64,000 nt of DNA from Mesostigma viride (lineage: Eukaryota; Streptophyta; Mesostigmatophyceae; Mesostigmatales; Mesostigmataceae). A program made the position numbers and the translations under genes. The notes beneath the pieces were generated by a model. That model was given only the letters and a program-made list of their open reading frames with translations. It searched no databases and was not told where the DNA came from. This document shows positions 1 to 10,948 of the stretch, piece by piece; position 1 is the first letter of the stretch; each line of letters opens with the position of its first letter. The stretch lies in contig RPFO01000312.1 in assembly GCA_009746045.1 (NCBI GenBank), positions 2,289,279 to 2,353,278 on the forward strand. The letters are read 5' to 3'.

Positions 1-1280
1 CAGTCCACTGGAACTGACCCCAGGGTGTGGAGAATGCAGTTTTTGGAATGTCCTCAGTAGCTATCCTGATCTGCCAGAACGCGTGTCTAAGGTCAAACTT
101 GGTGAAGTAAGATGATCCAGCTGTCCTCTCTAGCAGCTCATCAATCCGTGGCAAGGGATACTTGGACTTCACGTGACCTTGTTCAGGCCTCTCAGATCAA
201 TGCACAACCGCCATCCACCATCATGCTTGGGGACAAGCAAACACCCAGAGCTGAAAGGACTATTGGCAGGAGAATGAGTCCAGCTTCCAACAGGCCTGTC
301 AAGATCACCTTCAGCTCTGCCATCTCAGCTGGCCCCATCCTGTACATGGGAACAAAGGGAGGCCTGGCACCATCCACAAGCTTGATGACATGAGTGATTG
401 GCCCTTCAGGCGGGTACTGTGGCATTTTGTCCTCAAAAATGGCAGCAAACCTGTCCAAAAGGGCGTCATGCAGCTTCTGCTCCTCCTCTGTGACAGCTGG
501 TACTGGGTTCACAGCATTCACCGTGTGGCCATGAGTCTCATCAGAGGGTGAGTTGGGAACCAACTGTAAGAGAAAGACGTGTTCCACTGGGTAAGTAGCC
601 AGGTAAGACAAGGTGTGATTGGCAGACCATACGTGCTTAAGTAAGGCAGCACGTTTCTCTTCCAGTGAAGGCACCTTGACGTCCTCCTTGGCACCTGCAA
701 CCCCTCTCCCATCATTGACAGCCTCATTAGTAGAACAGCACTCTGTGACTGGTCTTTCTCCCCCCTTAATCACTGTGGTGGCGTCCCACACTGACCCATC
801 CTGAAACTGCACCACCTTCTCAGACCACAAGATGGCAGGATTAGCAGCCTCCAACCATGGCATCCCCAAAATCACATCAGCAGCAGTGAGTGGAATGACA
901 TCTGCTGTGACAGACAAGGTTTGACGTGAGCACACTTGAAAAAGCAGTTGCACGTAGCCAGGTGAGTTACTCTGCCTACCATCAGAATATTGGACCTTAA
1001 CAGGCACAGGGTGGGGGAGCACTGGTAGATGTAGCTCCTGCACCAAGGAAGTGGAAACGTAGTTACTTCCTGCACCTGAGTCAATCATGAAGAGACATAA
1101 AGGCTGAGCCAAAGGGACTGGCACGTTCAACAGCCTAGCCTGGAACTTCAAGAGTTGACTGGGAATAGGAGGGCCCAATGGGGTGGTGGAATCAGAGGCA
1201 AACAAGTTGTTCACAGGACGGACATGCACAGCAGGCAAACCAGTTAACTCCACCACTGGACGTAGTCCTGGGGGCTCCAC
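1..1280 (-). pseudogene. Gypsy-type protease and reverse transcriptase start, frameshifted
   Basis: The retropepsin domain has active-site Asp-Ser-Gly at 1074-1082 (IDSGAGSNYVS) and the second hallmark ADVILGMPWL near 851-883. A linker leads to the RT fingers ([18 protein letters not shown], about 330-370). A frameshift near 300 displaces the [13 protein letters not shown] block into another frame, and further in-frame stops are crossed before FDLRHAFWQI near 60-110. Protease would cut the polyprotein and RT would copy the RNA. The copy is probably dead unless these shifts are assembly errors. The C-terminal RT, RNase H and integrase lie beyond position 1. Confidence 0.85.
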
Positions 1281-3029
1281 TAGTTTTTTGGCAGCTCAGG
1301 AGGATGATCTGAGGACGAGCTCCCCACTGAAGGCTGCACCTGCTGCTCCTCTATGCCGTCTGCCTCCTCTTCTCCCTCCTCCTCCTCTGCTAGGAGGTGC
1401 CACAGGGCGTTGACCATCCGACGCCTGTCTTGTCTGTTGAATCCCTTGGGCTGGAAGGGCCCCTTGCCTGAAGCCTGGAAGTTGGGTCTAAACCCTGGCT
1501 GTGCCCTGTGGTCGCTCTGGCTCACCCCAGGAGGGAAGGTGGATGGTCTGGTGAATGGAAGAACCCCCTGAGGACCCTTGGTGTCACCTGGGAACTGGTC
1601 TCGCTTGGGGCAGTCCCGTGCAAAGTGTCCCAGCTGGCCACACGTGAAACAGGCTCCTTTGGACTGCTCCATGGCACTGAGCTCCTCCATCACAGCGTTC
1701 AGCTGGTTCAGGGGCTTCTTAACAGCAGGTGCCTGGTGGCCTGCAGCTGGCTCCCACTTGAGGGAAAAATCAGGGACACGGCACAGCGTGAGGGCATAAG
1801 ACAGCACAGTGTCCCACTTCCACTCGACATAGTCGAAAGGGGAGAAATGCTTGTCAATATCCACTCTGACTTGAGGGGAAAGCCCATGCAGAAACCTGTG
1901 AAGAGCTTCAGAATCAGAGCACTGGGGGATTTTGGCCCTCAGGTTGGTAAACGTCTCTACGTATTGTGGTAGTGTTAGGCCGGACTGAGTACAGTTGGCC
2001 AAAGCGTCCCGGTCCAGACGGAGCTGGTCCTGGGGAAGGAGAAAACGTCGAAATGAAAGCATGAGAGATGGCAAGTCCTTGCAAGTATTACCTGCTGAGG
2101 ATCGTAAAAACTCATCAAACCTGTCGGCTGCACTGTCGCTCATTCGCTGTCGAACCATCTTCTTCTGGATGTCCAGGGAAAGTCGTTCTTCCGCTCGTTT
2201 GCCGTAGTTAGCAAAGTGGATAGCGAACACATCCTGGAATCGAGTAGAGAAATGATCGAAACTGCGGTGGGTTAGATTGGTGAGCGACAGCTTGTCTACG
2301 GATTCGATTTTTGGAAATGGCGGGGCGGAACCTTGATGCGGTGGTATAGTGACGGTCACGGGGACGTCGCTGGCGGGGGTGGTGAAGGTGACCGAGGTCG
2401 TCTGCGCTGGATCCTGCCTATCGCTATCCTGCGTCTCATTCCTCGTAGTAACTGTGGTACTATAGGTAAAACCCTCCGTCACCCAACCGAGGAGCCTCTC
2501 TCCCCAATCCAGCAACCATGTCACGCATGGCCGCCTCCTCCTCCTCAATTCTCTGACGAAGTCTTCCCACATCCTGTTCCACCTCCTCCACCATCTTTCT
2601 ATACGTTGCTGCGTGTTGTTCATCGTGTAGTAATCTGATTTTAGCTGCTGAGAGGCGATCCGCTGCAAGTCTGGTCCCGTCTCTTCCAGGCGTGGTATTT
2701 AGCGGGAAATGAAATGAAGATGATGCACTTGGCACAGGACTCGTTCGCGCGCTTGGAATCCTGGGCGACAGTGACGCTCCTCGGCCCACGCCTGTCAGCG
2801 ATGGTTCGCCTGGTTGGAGACCAGATGCAATGACGGAAAACTTGGGCCCTATGGACAACGAGGGCCGCCTCACTTCAGACATAGAAGTACGGTTGAAATC
2901 AAGTTGACGCCGTGGAGTACGAGCAGTTGTCTCAGCACCTTCCCTAACAATGGGTTCCAGAGATGATGACGGATCTCCCAAACCTTGATTAGTAGGGGGT
3001 AAAGGTGATTGTGTCTTCGAACTACTCAT
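1280..3029 (-). pseudogene. Gypsy-type gag, frameshifted
   Basis: Capsid/nucleocapsid polyprotein of the element above. The N-terminal part (3029 to about 2460) is Ser/Pro-rich and ends in a predicted coiled coil (YRKMVEEVEQDVGRLRQRIEEEE region). The remainder (2668 to 1280) is in another frame, so one frameshift lies in the 2460-2640 overlap. The C-terminal part has a retrotransposon gag-like helical region followed by a CX2CX4HX4C zinc knuckle, CFTCGQLGHFARDC, at 1610-1651, which would bind the RNA genome. The start at 3029 was preferred because the coiled-coil part continues naturally into the gag body across the shift. Confidence 0.8.
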
Positions 3030-3150
3030 ACTTCCACATGGAGTCGCGATCGTCTGCCTAGTAGAGACAACGGTTACGGCTGACTTCTAGTGTTACAGAG
3101 CAAGACAGTCACATCAGGATGTGTCTCAGTCTGTTGTTAATCCACTCACG

Positions 3151-3166
3151 GTCCTAAATTTAGGAC
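3151..3166. repeat. 16-bp perfect palindrome, copy 1
   Basis: GTCCTAAATTTAGGAC is its own reverse complement and is followed by further TCCTAAATTGTCC copies. The same 16 bases recur at 4874-4889. The two could mark the ends of an unrecognised element about 1.7 kb long, but no matching target duplication was found beside them. Confidence 0.6.
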
Positions 3167-3189
3167 TTTGTCCTAAATTGTCCTAGAGG

Positions 3190-3335
3190 TCACTATAACC
3201 GAGGTACCGGGTAGGGGGGGTCACTATATGGTCCGTACCCCATGTCCACCGTACCCGGTATGATGTACCCGACCCGTGGTACCGGCACATGGTACCCGGA
3301 TTCCGTACCCGGGTACCGGGTATAATGGCGGGAAA
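3190..3335. repeat. Cluster of GGTACC / GTACCCGGTAC palindromes
   Basis: About 140 bases contain many overlapping GTACCC, GGTACC and GTACCGGGTA words in both orientations, several of them palindromic. It follows directly on the 16-bp palindrome at 3151. Function unknown. It may be the terminal region of a transposon or a protein-binding array. Short minus-strand ORFs across it are by-products of this low-complexity sequence. Confidence 0.6.
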
Positions 3336-5555
3336 GTAGGTACCTCGACCAAAAATATAACCGATTTTGGAGCGAAAAAGTGGGTGCGGGAATGAAGTGA
3401 GGTGGATATGGCGACCTGACAATCGTGGCCGGCGTTTTCACGTGCGTTTATCATTTCGGGCGCCCAGTAGCAAAAACGAAAGGTTGTTAGTTATGCTTAA
3501 AGGCTGTGAATATTTTCTGCGCAAGTTTTTATGTGTAGCGCTGTATCACAGCGGCACAACACAAATGGGTCGCAGATCGCCTGCTCGCGGAGGGTCGATT
3601 TTGGCACAAACATGTTAGTGTATTAGCAATGGTGGTGCGAATCAAGCCAGGAAATTTTTGTGGACGATTTTTATTTTAGTCTGGAGTTTAGAAACGGAGT
3701 ATTTGACATGGGAGCGCCTGGGCCGTGATATTCTTGCCCGATTTCCATTGTCGACCATGTTTTAGGGACGTTCAGGCTGGGCAGCGAGCGCACCTTATAG
3801 GTCTTCACTTTCGGTATTTCTTGGACCTAGAACGCAGCACAAGCGTGGTTTATATCATTGTCGAACCGGTTGGCCAGCTTTGGTGCGCTCAGCTCTAGGG
3901 AAAGCTGACCTCGCTGCGGATTTCAGCGACTTTTTTGCAACCATCTGGAATGAGGCGACGTAAGTAGCAGGTAAGTGCCGGGTTGTCCTAGATCATGAGT
4001 GTAACTGGCAACGCTGTCGTGGTGTTTTGAGTCAGCCAGCTATGCCTAAAAAGAGGGGACGCTCTCTGTGCACATAACTGTCACACATAGTTGGTTTACG
4101 TCATACAATTTTTTACGTCTCTATCTTCGTCGTCCGCTGCAGCTAAAACACACATGCGTAAGAGCAGTTTTACTCATGTGTTAGTTATAAACCATTGTCC
4201 TATGGCCTGCAGTCGTTCAGGGTGTTCTCAGACAGTATATACAGTATGGTTTACGTGTTACATGCACGCTGAATTCGCTCACAAAGCGTTGCATGTTAGC
4301 ACAACGTTGTTTTGTAACTTGATTTGGCTGCATTCATGTGTTAGTTGCAATGCAAATGCAATGTTTTTTCATCGCTGGGTGGTGGCCAGCATGTCCGTGA
4401 TGTCAAAGAAGGTTTGGCATATGCTTAGAGAAAGTTTACCGCAAGGGGTGGGCCATGTTCAAGCCGGGCAACCTCAGCAACCATGCAACCCTATATTGCA
4501 TTACCTGCACCATCTGTGACACCGTTAATCACGCGTATATATAGAGGCAGCCACAGCAGGGTATGGCCTTGTTATACGCTGCCCCGCCATCCCAAGGCCT
4601 CGTAGGGTCCCCTAGCGCTTGTAAGATGCTCAAGGGACCGTGTGGATAGCATGGTCATGCGTTGACAATAATTGGTCCTAATGGTCCTAAAACCCACATT
4701 TTGGCCAAATTCGCGCTTTGAGGTCTGGCAGGTGGCAGGGCCCATTCATGCACTAAATGTAATTATTTGACCCCAGGTTTTTGATGCCAACTAAAAAAGT
4801 GTGTTATCTGTCATGGGAACGAATGCCAGGGTCAAATTTTAATGTTTGCATGTATATATTTTAATTCAAAGAGGTCCTAAATTTAGGACTTTTTCTGGGA
4901 AGATTAACACTGTAACACCGTAAGTTTTCCGCAACTCTATGAATCTTCTCGGATGACAGACATCTGATCAACGTTGTACTACCCGGAAGGTTGCAACTTC
5001 AAGAGAAACACCAAAGTAGAGATCCTCCGATACCAATGTAACGACTAAAAATGATCATCATCATCATCCACAGTCCAATATGAAAGATCTTTTTACCTGG
5101 GTTGCTTTCCTGAGTTGCAGAACTTCAAGTATCCGAGCAACGTTGAGATGGAAATTCCACAGCACGTGATTTAGGGAATCACACCCCTTGTAGACACAAA
5201 GACAAGCTCGTGTGTAGACGACCTCTGTGGAACTGAAGGACGTCTATAGCCAAGGGGCTCTTATGGATTGGACAACAAAGCCAAGCTTTATTATACCATG
5301 GTGAATCAAAACCAACGTAGCAACAATGGCGACCCCACGTCCTTGATATCGACGTGCTTGTCGAGCTTGCTCCAACCTTAGCCTGAAGAGAACCAATCAG
5401 AACCATGGAATCCTATACAAGATCTTCGTATCCATCCTAGTCACACAAAACAGAACAACACCACACACAGCCTGGCAGAATCTTTCCATGAGATCCTAAA
5501 TCTGTCGTGAGCACGGAAGTCCCAAAGGAGCATTTAAGACTCAATAGTACCAACT
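3336..5555. other. No supported gene
   Basis: Over 2 kb with only short, low-quality ORFs. It contains a TATA-like run (CGTATATATAGAGG, about 4533-4547), the second copy of the 16-bp palindrome and AT-rich stretches. It may include the 5' LTR of the Gypsy element to its left, but no repeat partner is in the window to prove that. Confidence 0.5.
4874..4889. repeat. 16-bp perfect palindrome, copy 2
   Basis: Identical to the palindrome at 3151-3166, GTCCTAAATTTAGGAC. In both copies the next bases are TTT, and similar TGGTCCTAA words occur near 4674-4692. Confidence 0.6.
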
Positions 5556-5686
5556 AACAAACTACAACCCCACGTGGATCAGGCCACGACCAATGAGGGC
5601 TCCTATCAGTAGTATCAGCCAACAAACTACAACCCTACGTGGATCAGGCCACGACCAATGAGGGTTCCTATCAGTTGGCTGACAAA
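5556..5686. repeat. 65-bp tandem duplication
   Basis: Two adjacent copies begin with AACAAACTACAACC at 5556 and 5621 and run through GTGGATCAGGCCACGACCAATGAGG with very few differences. It lies just left of the viroplasmin-like ORF, in what would be that ORF's 3' flank. No function is suggested. Confidence 0.8.
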
Positions 5687-5798
5687 GTATCAGCTCCAAG
5701 TACCGTCGTCTTAGAAACCTCATAACTTTCTCAATACTGATCCAAAAGTCCTCGAATAAAAGCCAAACATTCACAAAACAAAGGATGTAACAACAAAG

Positions 5799-6029
5799 TC
5801 ATTTTTGCTTGTTACAGCTATGGTCTATAAGGAACTGCTGAGCTTCTTCGAAGGTCATAAATTTCTTATACCTAATTACGTTGTATACACGGTTCTGGAC
5901 TATCTTCCTAGCGTCGGACCAAGAAAGGAAAATGGAGGACCATTGAGGCGTAATCACTACGTAATATTTAGCTAGACTATTATCGCTAGAAGAATGGGAA
6001 GGAGCAGTAAAAGATCGCCGCTGGCTCAT
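5799..6029 (-). CDS. Small protein with RNase H1 N-terminal / viroplasmin-like domain
   Basis: A 76-residue ORF. Residues of about 20-70 read YYVVITPQW...FLSWSDARKIV...YKKFMTFEEAQQFL. This matches the pattern of the small alpha/beta domain found at the N-terminus of eukaryotic RNase H1 and in caulimovirus viroplasmin: aromatic YYVV strand, G/W-rich turn, SW-x-E/D-A, KKF-x-xxEEA. In RNase H1 it binds RNA/DNA hybrids. No catalytic RNase H domain is visible nearby. The upstream ORF (6208 to 6026) is Pro/Thr-rich and overlaps the start. It may be an exon of a larger gene or a transposon-associated remnant. The fold call is by pattern only. Confidence 0.5.
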   Translation of the reverse strand: MSQRRSFTAPSHSSSDNSLAKYYVVITPQWSSIFLSWSDARKIVQNRVYNVIRYKKFMTFEEAQQFLIDHSCNKQK

Positions 6030-6509
6030 GGTAACGCACCTTGTTGGTCTTGAGTAGTCACGATAGGAGTGGAAGGGGTAGGAGTCGACTTAGCTGGGTT
6101 ATCTGGATCACCGAAATGACGAGGGCGGCAATGGTCCAGCGCTCGTAGTCCTAAAGTCAGCGACCCAGTGAATTTCTGCGGGTGCGGCCGTCTAATGAAC
6201 AGCAGCACGAAGGAAAAGGTGGAACCTACAAAGACGCTAATCGTCTCACTAGCGCCGAACCGAAACCATCACCTATCTACGACAGTAAGCAACATTTCTC
6301 AGGAAAACAAAACGAGGGAAAGGAGCTATCTATAAAAGGATTTTCCGCTTCGAGCAGGTCTATCTTCTAGGCAGGGCGTGTCCCGAATCGGGCAGCACCA
6401 CTACCCCCCCAGCTTGCAGGCGACCCGCCCATTACCTGTCAAGTAGGTGTCGTCTTCATTTTCCCGGACGCGGAAGGGTTGATTCAATGACGTATGTTGC
6501 AGGGGATCG

Positions 6510-6870
6510 AGTTAGCATATTGGGGCACCAATGTGCTAGATGGATGCAGGTTGAGGAGACCTTTCCAACGCCGTGTCAACCGCCTAGAACAGACAAGGGA
6601 CGAGAAAGTTATCAAGTCCCGAAGTACTGCCGACCGGTGGGCGAGGGCGGTGCACACTCAGGGCATAGTGGACAGGACACGTGGCAGGCCGTGCCTGCAC
6701 AGGCTTAGCCTGGACTCTCACGTGACTGGGACACAGTGTACTGAGGGGTCAACGGTACTGTGGCTAGTAGAAGCCAGTAACCAGCCAGCAGGTCTGCAAG
6801 GATATAAGTCCTTGCAGGACTGTGGCAGGTCCTGTGCTGTCCTAGACACAGGATAGCCAGAGATTCCTGT
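6510..6870 (+). repeat. Diverged LTR related to the element D LTR
   Basis: The sequence starts with AGTTAGCATATTGGG and matches the reverse complement of the element D LTR (starting AGTTAGCATTTTGGG) over about 360 bases, including the conserved block around GACAGGACACGTGGCAGG and the TTGCAGG...CAGGTCCTGT stretch. Similarity fades after about 6870, so the right end is not defined. No coding region follows it, so it is probably a solo or truncated LTR of the same family. Confidence 0.7.
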
Positions 6871-7430
6871 ATGCTGCCTGCAACGAGGATGCAAGGCAGC
6901 GATACGAGGCTCTGGCAATGTAGCGTTGCCCAGCGTTGCTCATGACCGAGGAACAAGGATGGAACGAGGTTGCATATAGCTCGAGGCTCAACGAGGCAAC
7001 GAGCGTCTTCACACACGAACCTTGGTCGTCACGACGAGTGGCGAGCCTATCGAGGGTCGTAGGCCTGGTGTGAGGATAAAGGTTGCTAGCCAGCAGCCTA
7101 GGGTCATTCCAGCCGGCAAGGACCAGGAGCTCACAAGCTCTGCTGACGAGTTGCTGCGCAAATGATCGTCGTCTCGCTCTCTACCTAAAATTCCTCCGAG
7201 TCCATTGTTACGTCTCAAACCTCTACCGCCACCTCTACCTCTACCTGGCCTAATGCTACCTAAACTAGTAAGGCCGCCTCTAGTTAAACCCCTAGCGAAA
7301 GACGAACGAGACGATCCAGATCTCAGTGCATTTACGTAAGTACTACTGTAATACGCCATAAGCCATTTACACAAACCCATTTACTCCAGGAATAGAGGAA
7401 GGAAACACAACTACACTGCCATGACCCAAG
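6871..7430. other. No supported gene
   Basis: This may be the diverged remainder of the LTR starting at 6510. An Arg/Gly-rich minus-strand ORF (7380 to 7009) has no recognisable domain and is not annotated. The last five bases (CTAAT, near 7431-7435) are the left target duplication of element A. Confidence 0.5.
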
Positions 7431-7435
7431 CTAAT

Positions 7436-8052
7436 AGTTAACGTAAAGGATTTACGTTAGATGGATAGAGATTGTTACGCTCTTTCCAACGGCACCTTGA
7501 ACGCCTCATTTGGTTAAGGAACGTAAAAGTTATGACGTTTCCTAGGCTGTGCCGACAGTACCCGGCGCGCCACTGTGGGCGCGTACGGACACAGGATGTA
7601 CAAGTGTCACTTTGATAGTCCGCAGGACGTTGACAGGACTTGTACAGGACTTGATGGTCAATTGATAGGTAGGCGTGCTGTAGCGCGCCAGGACCTATGA
7701 GACAATTGATGCTGACTAGTGTACGGATAGGTCCACAGGACTAGCCGTATGGACAATTGATAGATCTGCGCGCCAAAGGCGTGCCAGAGTCTGTGTAATC
7801 AATTGATTGACAGTTCAGCTGTGACAGTGCAGCTGAATACTTGGACGCGTCCCTAGTAAGCTATATGAGTGACTTGGTCACACCGGGACGCTAGTTCTTG
7901 CGTGCACGTTCTCTTGGCACTGCGACCCTGTCGTCTGTGCTGCGTGCAGTCTTGGAAGTGACGTGACTTACGTCTGTGTTTCCTTGTTATTAATAAAGGC
8001 AACTTCCTGCAAGAACCATGGCGGAATTCGTGGCATTCTCACCCTCACAACT
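7436..8052 (+). repeat. 5' LTR of element A
   Basis: Starts AGTTAAC, ends ACAACT. It contains a TATA-like CTATATGAG at 7861 and a polyadenylation-type AATAAA at 7992-7997, consistent with U3-R-U5 order on the plus strand. The internal region begins directly with CGTATTA. The same seven bases follow the 5' LTR of element D, so they may be part of the primer binding site, although they do not start with the usual TGG. Confidence 0.92.
7659..7807 (+). promoter_or_regulatory. Four CAATTGAT boxes in U3 of the element A LTR
   Basis: CAATTGAT occurs at 7659, 7703, 7754 and 7800, spaced 44, 51 and 46 bases, just upstream of the TATA-like sequence at 7861. The same array is in the 3' LTR. Regular spacing in U3 suggests a transcription-factor binding array; this is inference. 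Confidence 0.5.
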
Positions 8053-8076
8053 CGTATTACACGCTCTGTCAAAAAG

Positions 8077-8787
8077 ATGCCAAATTCGGAAGAATTTCGG
8101 ATTCCGGACGATGAGGAAATAGCCGCTCCGCCGGCTGGTTCTTCGTCAAGACCGACGGTGCCGTCGTGGCAGCAATTGCTCGACGAAGTAACGGTCTCGC
8201 TCGACGAGCTTCATCGTCAGCAGCGTGCAGCTCACGCATTGCTCGGGGATAACCCCGAGGACCCCGATTTGCCAGCACTGGTGCCGGCTGTTCGCGCACT
8301 CTTGGACCAGATCCGCAATATTTTATCGACATTTACGGTCCAGGTGCGGGGAGGTCTGCGGTCGGTGACAGAAGTCACGACTGCCATTGAAGAGTTGGAC
8401 AACATCATCTCTTCACTCACCGGTTACCAGAGAAACCTGCAAAACTGGGCATCGCTACGCACGGGGGGCGCGCCGGCGGTGTCGACAAATTTGTTTCAGG
8501 ATCTCGCGCTGTTATCGCTGCTCACTCGCGGCGTACGCAGTCGCGAGCGCCAGGTTTTAATTAACCTGGTGGCATTTCTCGCCTCTGTGCGAGAGTGGAT
8601 TCCCGCGGGGTGGGAATTATTGACGATCTTTACACATCCTCTGCGCCTCGTCGCGCGTCGGCGCGTCGCCACTTACGCGGCGGGGAGCACACCGGTTTTA
8701 ATACATACCGGTGCAGGTCCGGAGCTGGATATGGAGGATCGTGAGTTCGTATACACGTACTGCGACTTCAGGGGCCTTGACTACTAG
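8077..8787 (+). CDS. ORF1 of element A, unrecognised product
   Basis: A 236-residue ORF whose ATG lies 25 bases after the 5' LTR. The N-terminus is acidic and the middle (about residues 35-175) is Leu-rich and predicted helical, with two conserved-looking stretches around LLDQIRNILSTF and LLSLLTRGVRSRERQVLINLVAFL. It ends FRGLDY. It has no zinc knuckle, so it is not the nucleocapsid. ORFs of similar position and helical character occur in B, C and D, and the C copy also ends in RGGLD. Between its stop and the gag ATG at 8960 is a pyrimidine tract ending in CAG (about 8794-8810), a possible splice acceptor. Function unknown. Confidence 0.75.
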   Translation: MPNSEEFRIPDDEEIAAPPAGSSSRPTVPSWQQLLDEVTVSLDELHRQQRAAHALLGDNPEDPDLPALVPAVRALLDQIRNILSTFTVQVRGGLRSVTEVTTAIEELDNIISSLTGYQRNLQNWASLRTGGAPAVSTNLFQDLALLSLLTRGVRSRERQVLINLVAFLASVREWIPAGWELLTIFTHPLRLVARRRVATYAAGSTPVLIHTGAGPELDMEDREFVYTYCDFRGLDY

Positions 8788-10948
8788 TCGGCCTAATTTT
8801 CTTTTGCAGTACTCGTCGACATTTTTTTTTGTCGAATTTTCAGCGGCAATTCGCGGGGGCGGCAGCGACACCGGCGCAGGCGGCAGTGACGACACAAATT
8901 TTGTACATAATCTTTCTGCTGCTTTGCTAAGGTGTTCTTTGAATAGCTTGTAGTGCAGGATGGCTGAGGGACGCCGTAGCAAGGGCCCAGCCAGTGGGAA
9001 TAATAATGGGGGTGCTGGTAGTGGAACCGCTCACGTAGATGACGTGGGGGTTACCGGAGAGATTACCAACCTTCCTCACAATAATAATAATGCACAAGCT
9101 GTTCATGGCTTTGATCTCACCACACAGGGTCTTTTAAGGGGACGTGGCGCGCCGAATATTTTCCGCGCGAAAAAATTCGCGGCACCGACCGTACCGTGAA
9201 AAGTGGGTGCTCCGTGCGCGCACCACTTGCGGAAGTGGCCATGGCGACTGCGTTTAGGCGAAACTAGCAATGTAGGGCTAGAGAAATGCAAAAAAAATGC
9301 TTGGATGTTGAAGACGATGATTTAATGATGTTGGATTGCGGCGGCAAGTGGCTGGTTTACAATATCGCTGCTTTCTTTTACTGCCATCGGCATGGGGGGT
9401 AATCTGCATTTTTTGGTCGCGCGGAATAAAATAGAATTCGTGATTGCGGCAGTAAATTCGTAGTTTTGGGGGTCTTTTTTATCGTAAGGATGCATTCATA
9501 TCGGTAGCATCGAATTCTAAACCGAACGGGTGCTTTTTGCTACATTTTCGGCCATTCTCGGTAAGTATTTTTTCAGGCCTGCGCAGTGCATGTCGGAACC
9601 TTCCATGGAAGAACGGCCGTTGTTGCGCGCCTGGGCGAGGGATCTACGAGGGCAAGGTATAGATTTGTGGCGACTGCTATCTACTATCAGTTCTTTCTTC
9701 GAAGAGCTCATCGTTCGAAGTTTTTTGCGTTCGTTTTGGTCAGTTTCCGCCAGTTAACTCTCCGTTGCTTGCCGTCGTGTTGACGAATACCTGGGAGCTT
9801 TAGCTTGTTTTCGTTGATGTCTTGATCACATCCGCTTCAGTCTCAGCCGATAGATCCTAGGGAAGGCGTAAGGGATTTCATAGCACGTGTTCTGGAAAGG
9901 ATGTTGTGCGTATGGACGCTTCTTGTTGTGTGATAGTGACGCACCCTTTCCTCGCAGCGGCATCACAGCGGTCAGAAGCTGAACGGCCGCCACTGGTTTC
10001 TTTGCATTTTAGCGTGCAGGGAAGGAATTTTTTATCATGTTGGAGATATTGCATTTGTGTGACTGCATGTAGATAGCTGCCATAATTGGTTTATTTGAGC
10101 TTTCCTTGTTATGATGATGTGACAAGACAGCAATGTTGCTGAGCCAACCATGGATGGTTGACATGGTTGACTGCATACAAGCTTTGTATGCCATGATCTC
10201 CTTGGTTCCTGCCCTCCATATTTCCAGTTTGTTGCCCATGTCGGGTAGGGCAGTTAAGGAGTTGTTGCTGTGTTGGTAAGCTTGGTTGGCATAACCCTTA
10301 CAATCTAACCTGGGAGAAACATAGAAAATGCTGGTAATGCATGTTAGTGCCATAATCATTTTTGCTATTCACGTACTTATAAGTCTGGCCATGCTTAAGG
10401 GACGGTGAAGGAGTATGAGGTGCGTGGCCACCCCTTTGTACTTCACAACATATTCAGCATGGATTTGATCCATGTTGATGGCATGTAAAGTGTGATTGTG
10501 TTTACTTGCTTTCTGAGTGGTCCTTAGCGCCATGTCAGGTAGTGAGTGGACGTCTAGGAAACCCATCAGTGCGTGCCACAGTGACCCCCAACCTTGAGCA
10601 TGTGTCGTCATCAGTGTGCTAGAGTTAATTATATGTGCTTTTGATCATAGATTTGCTGAGTTCTTGGCATGAAGTTTACAAGGTAACCTTGGGTAGAGTA
10701 TAGTGTATGCTCTCTTGGCATGTATGCCTAGCGCCCTAGCGATCGTGTTGCTATGCTTGCGCTGGCAAGGTTGGCCATGCCGAGGGCAGGTGAGGGCAGA
10801 TGTGGTGCCTAGCCGTTTGCTTATGTTTTGTGATCGAGTGGGGCATGCTTTCTGGCTTTTTGGATGGAAAACAGCATGCCTAAGTGGCCATATACAAAGA
10901 ACCCCCCCCTTAAGCTTATGTTCAGGTTTTAGCACGCATAACCTTATT

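Larger units (their letters stand above)
1..3029 (-). mobile_element. Ty3/Gypsy-type LTR retrotransposon, partial
   Basis: A minus-strand retrotransposon runs off the left edge of the window. Reading leftward from 3029 it shows gag with a zinc knuckle, then an aspartic protease, then the start of a reverse transcriptase, which is the Ty3/Gypsy order seen so far. The RT fragment has the family's usual opening (PPFVPMYRM, a [13 protein letters not shown]-like block and FDLRHAFWQI in a shifted frame). RNase H, integrase and the 3' LTR would lie outside the window. Its 5' LTR should be to the right of 3029 but its limits could not be fixed. It is unrelated in domain order to elements A-D in the same window. 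Confidence 0.85.

Noticed and set aside
3151-4889. A DNA transposon bounded by the two palindromes
   Set aside because: Flanking bases show no target duplication and inner sequences beyond the palindrome do not form inverted repeats.
6487-6856. Protein-coding gene at 6.5-6.9 kb
   Set aside because: The region aligns with the non-coding LTR of element D in reverse orientation.
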